From assembly GCA_016933025.1 (NCBI GenBank), contig JAFGBT010000025.1, positions 35,932-99,931 on the forward strand: a stretch of DNA of 64,000 bases, given 5' to 3'. Below, piece by piece: positions 61,585 through 64,000 of this stretch. The position numbers and the translations under genes are program-made. How positions within the stretch are numbered: position 1 is the stretch's first letter; every line of letters starts with the position of its first letter. The notes beneath the pieces are model-generated. The model saw only the letters and a list, made by a program, of their open reading frames with translations, was not told where the DNA came from and ran no database searches. The DNA comes from Spirochaetota bacterium. GTDB taxonomy: Bacteria > Spirochaetota > UBA4802 > UBA5550.

Positions 61585-62619
61585 TTATATAAAACTCGCC
61601 AGGTTTTTGGAAATTTTTTCCACGTCTTTTCTGCTCAGGGTCGGATAAAGGGGGAGCGAAAAGAGCTTTCTTGAGAGGCGCTCACTGTGAGGGTAATCGG
61701 CCCCGGACAGCCCCAGGATGGCATGCAGGGGGTGCCCAACAGGGCGTATGGCTTCAATTCTGGTTTTTCTCCAATAGCTTTCAATCTTTTCATTGGATAC
61801 ATTGAAGAGAACCGGAAATGTCTGGTATGCAAATTGATCGTTATAAAGGAAGGGCGTTTTATGGGGGGTTATCCTGATTGAATCATGGTATATTTTAGCT
61901 ATCTCCCTCCTCCGCCCAAGCAGGTCCGGGAGCTTTGCAAGCTGGCTGATCCCCATGGCCCCCTGAAAGTCGGTCATGGTATAATCAAAATGAATGTGAT
62001 TGCCGCTATTTCCCCTAAAATCCTTCATAACCGAGTGGTATTTTGAATTATTGGTCAGTACCATGCCGCCATTGCCGGTGGTTATGATGCCGGCCGGGTC
62101 GAATGAAACCACCGCTATGCTACCCCTTTTCCCCGACGGCAATTCGTCGATCTCGGTGCCTATAGAGTGCGAAATGTCCTCGATAATCGGGATACTCACA
62201 TCCTCCATTCCCTGGAAAGAGAAATTGAAGCCGAAGAGATGTCCGATGATTATAGCCTTAGTCTTCTCTGTTATTCGGGCTTGTATATCCGCCACCGAGG
62301 GGAAGAGGGAATCCTTTTCGTTATCCACGAGTATTGCCCTGCCGCCGGTCAGGGAAAGCGCGCTCAGCGGGGCCTGAAGGTAATAAGACGGCATTATCAC
62401 CTCATCTGAATCGCCAATTTCGAGGGCCTTAAACGCCAGGTGATATGATGCGGTGAGAGAGCTGGTCGCCAGGGAGTATTTTTGGCCGATTAATCGGGCG
62501 ACGCTGTTCTCGAAATTTCTCACTGATTCCCCGGCAACGAGCTCATCGTTGATCAGGCTCTCCAGAACTGCTTCGAGCTCTTTCCGGGTAATGGTTGGCC
62601 TGTTGGATACGATCTTCAT
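61585..62619 (-). CDS. DegT/DnrJ-family protein lacking the PLP lysine
   Basis: 344 residues; AAGGA six bases ahead of the ATG. The aminotransferase fold is recognised by LATSSLTASYHLAFKALEIGDSDEVIMP, IEDISHSIG and GGMVLTNNSKY. The lysine that should bind PLP lies in the stretch SF.P.K.ITTG.GG; here it reads SFDPAGIITTGNGG, so Gly replaces Lys. The codon is unambiguous (ggc on the coding strand). The His of ColD-type dehydratases is also absent. The protein may bind PLP without covalent attachment, or have a non-enzymatic role. No sugar biosynthesis genes are adjacent. Confidence 0.82.
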   Translation of the reverse strand: MKIVSNRPTITRKELEAVLESLINDELVAGESVRNFENSVARLIGQKYSLATSSLTASYHLAFKALEIGDSDEVIMPSYYLQAPLSALSLTGGRAILVDNEKDSLFPSVADIQARITEKTKAIIIGHLFGFNFSFQGMEDVSIPIIEDISHSIGTEIDELPSGKRGSIAVVSFDPAGIITTGNGGMVLTNNSKYHSVMKDFRGNSGNHIHFDYTMTDFQGAMGISQLAKLPDLLGRRREIAKIYHDSIRITPHKTPFLYNDQFAYQTFPVLFNVSNEKIESYWRKTRIEAIRPVGHPLHAILGLSGADYPHSERLSRKLFSLPLYPTLSRKDVEKISKNLASFI

Positions 62620-62730
62620 CTCATTCCTTATAGAACCAATTTACAATGATAATGGCAGGAGTATATCCACCAATAGCAGGATTAATAGGAAATGGTCAAG
62701 TAGGTTTTATGTCACATTGGAAAAATCCAG

Positions 62731-62782
62731 ATAGAAGGCGGGGTTACGTAACTCCGCCTTCTATCATGCAACCCCGCCTTCA
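62731..62782. repeat. palindrome with a third overlapping arm
   Basis: 62731-62764 is a 34-base palindrome with one mismatched pair; its centre is GTTACGTAAC and its arms are AGAAGGCGG/CCGCCTTCT. A third arm at 62770-62781 (AACCCCGCCTTC) pairs fully with the left arm (62734-62745). Two hairpins would exclude each other. It lies 90 bases before rlpA. Confidence 0.6.
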
Positions 62783-62871
62783 GGAAGGATTTTTGTTATA
62801 AAGCATATGTAAATTATGTCCGATAATAATAGGAGAATTATATATGCATTGCGGCAGTCTGGAGGTTAGGT

Positions 62872-63735
62872 ATGTTAGTATTATCGAGGGGTTGGACGGT
62901 TATTCTCGTTTCCATGGCGGCTCTGCTGTTTACGCTGGGTTGCGCTACCGAGAATTCCTTTGTCAAAAATCGCGATTTCCGGCAGGTGAAGTCAGGTGAC
63001 GGCGGCTATGAGACGGGTTATGAAGAGGAAAACATCGATTTTGGCGATTCCGATAGGGACCGAAAATATTCTGATAAAAATATCCGCGACGAAGGGGAAA
63101 GCGCCGTGGAAGAGGACGACAATTCATATAAAAAGGAAAAATATTATCAGACCGGTATGGCATCATGGTACGGGAGGGAGTTCAACGGCAAAAAAACGGC
63201 TTCAGGAGAGCGTTTTAACATGAACGAACTGACAGCCGCCCATAAAACCCTTCCGTTTGGCACGCTGGTCAGGGTCAAGAACTTCGATAACGGCAAGACT
63301 GTCACGGTCCGGATAAACGATCGGGGACCCTACCGGGGCAAGAGAATCATCGACCTTTCTTACGGCGCCGCCAGAAAGGTAGGTATGCTGAAGTACGGGG
63401 AGGCCCAGGTGGGTATTGCCGTTCTCAGGAAGGGGGAGGGCGCTGATTATGACCGTAATGACGAGCTTGAGGCCGTATCGGATGATCTGCAGCGGTACGA
63501 ACCATACTCAGATGGCGGTTCGTATGCCGTTCAGGCAGGCGCATTCTATTCTAAAAGAAACGCGGACAATCTCAAGACGAAAATCGAGGGGATGACGGAT
63601 AAACCGGTGATTGTTGTACTCGAGGGAGATCTGTACAAGGTAAGGATAGAGGGCATGAGTTCAAAGAGAGAGGTGGGCAGGCTCAAGGACACCCTTGCGG
63701 ATGAGGATGTTCCGTCGTATATGATCAACAAATGA
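62872..63735 (+). CDS. rlpA: RlpA-like septal lytic transglycosylase lipoprotein with SPOR
   Basis: 287 residues. GGAGG precedes the ATG. The lipobox is TLGC, so the protein is anchored by Cys24. A charged, disordered linker (30-95) is followed by the double-psi beta-barrel (MASWYGREFNGKKTASGE, AAHKTLPFGTLVRVKN, RINDRGPYRGKRIIDLS), whose His and Asp residues fit catalysis. The C-terminal SPOR domain (SYAVQAGAFYSKRNADNL) binds denuded glycan at septa. It likely cuts peptidoglycan during cell separation. Confidence 0.93.
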   Translation: MLVLSRGWTVILVSMAALLFTLGCATENSFVKNRDFRQVKSGDGGYETGYEEENIDFGDSDRDRKYSDKNIRDEGESAVEEDDNSYKKEKYYQTGMASWYGREFNGKKTASGERFNMNELTAAHKTLPFGTLVRVKNFDNGKTVTVRINDRGPYRGKRIIDLSYGAARKVGMLKYGEAQVGIAVLRKGEGADYDRNDELEAVSDDLQRYEPYSDGGSYAVQAGAFYSKRNADNLKTKIEGMTDKPVIVVLEGDLYKVRIEGMSSKREVGRLKDTLADEDVPSYMINK

Positions 63736-63902
63736 ACAGGTGACGGGCGAGGATCTGCATTCATCCGCCGCCACCCCAGGTAGTCTTCTTTACCGTATTG
63801 CCATGCAACATTAACATTTCAGGAAATCCGGTGCCGCCACCGCGGGACCGGATTCTATATTTTTATCAAAAATTCTTGATTTTATAAAATATCAAAATTT
63901 TA

Positions 63903-63930
63903 TTGACAAAAAGGGGGTGGTTTCTATGAT
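63903..63930 (+). promoter_or_regulatory. promoter of tRNA-Thr
   Basis: TTGACA (63903-63908), 16 bases, TATGAT (63925-63930). The expected start is about eight bases before the tRNA. Confidence 0.75.
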
Positions 63931-63944
63931 TTCCACCTACCTCT

Positions 63945-64000
63945 GCCCACGTAGCTCAGTCGGTAGAGCATTTGCATGGTAAGCAAAAGGTCACCAGTTC
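63945..64000 (+). tRNA. tRNA-Thr (GGT anticodon), cut by the window end
   Basis: Acceptor 5' strand GCCCACG, D arm GCTC...GAGC, anticodon stem TTTGC/GCAAA with loop ATGGTAA giving anticodon GGT (reads ACC). The T arm begins; the rest is outside the window. Confidence 0.9.

Overview
The window looks like chromosomal DNA of a free-living, signalling-rich, double-membraned bacterium. TolC, a beta-barrel porin, RlpA/SPOR and many lipoproteins show the outer membrane. The lipoproteins have loose lipoboxes, SpoIIE-type PP2C phosphatases are abundant, and cyclic-nucleotide-binding/TPR proteins sit next to prfA-prmC. These traits suggest an uncultured member of the Spirochaetota. That placement is an inference: there is no rRNA in the window and no search was run. 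There is no phage, no complete insertion sequence and no CRISPR array.

Layout. 0-6.2 kb: end of an unknown gene, a TolC-family protein, a three-PAS PP2C phosphatase, a low-complexity secreted protein and a membrane PP2C phosphatase. 6.4-17 kb: a porin/PstS-like pair, a STAS-like protein, a TPR protein built from an exact 120-bp repeat, a small Cys protein and a 1976-residue kinase/ATPase/histidine-kinase/receiver hybrid. 17-25.9 kb: lipoprotein, zinc-ribbon-like protein, a receiver-GGDEF/unknown/SixA operon, a permuted papain-fold protein, HtrA, CIRCE-controlled Hsp20, DnaK. 25.1-32.3 kb: a GntR regulator divergent from an operon of two ThDP-enzyme homologues, an SDR and a carboxymuconolactone-decarboxylase-family protein, followed by an esterase lipoprotein. 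32.5-37.2 kb: bacterioferritin, MutY-like glycosylase, P-loop kinase, a large delta-60 repeat lipoprotein. 37.9-49.3 kb: four tandem paralogous 7TM receptors, two STAS proteins and two ketoacyl-synthase-III homologues. 50.4-57.6 kb: amidohydrolase, two cyclic-nucleotide-binding proteins, tRNA-Arg, prfA, prmC, a membrane protein, nth. 57.7-64 kb: rdgB, a histidine kinase/receiver pair, a 52-residue lipoprotein, a DegT-like protein without its lysine, RlpA and the start of tRNA-Thr.

The most distinctive locus is 37.9-47.3 kb. Four receptors share a periplasmic jelly-roll-like domain and a seven-helix membrane unit. Three of them end in a SpoIIE/PP2C phosphatase; the fourth ends in an AraC-type DNA-binding domain. 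Two single-domain STAS proteins lie just downstream, facing each other. Phosphatase plus STAS is the output half of a partner-switching pathway, but no RsbW-type kinase and no sigma factor are visible here. The second STAS gene lies in an apparent operon with the ketoacyl-synthase pair, which may tie the pathway to lipid or secondary-metabolite synthesis.

Control elements seen directly include a perfect CIRCE operator, a 12-bp-arm palindrome overlapping two divergent promoters beside the GntR gene, several intrinsic terminators, and a dispersed intergenic motif (GGTGTCAGAGTAAA and variants) that looks like the decayed end of a mobile repeat.
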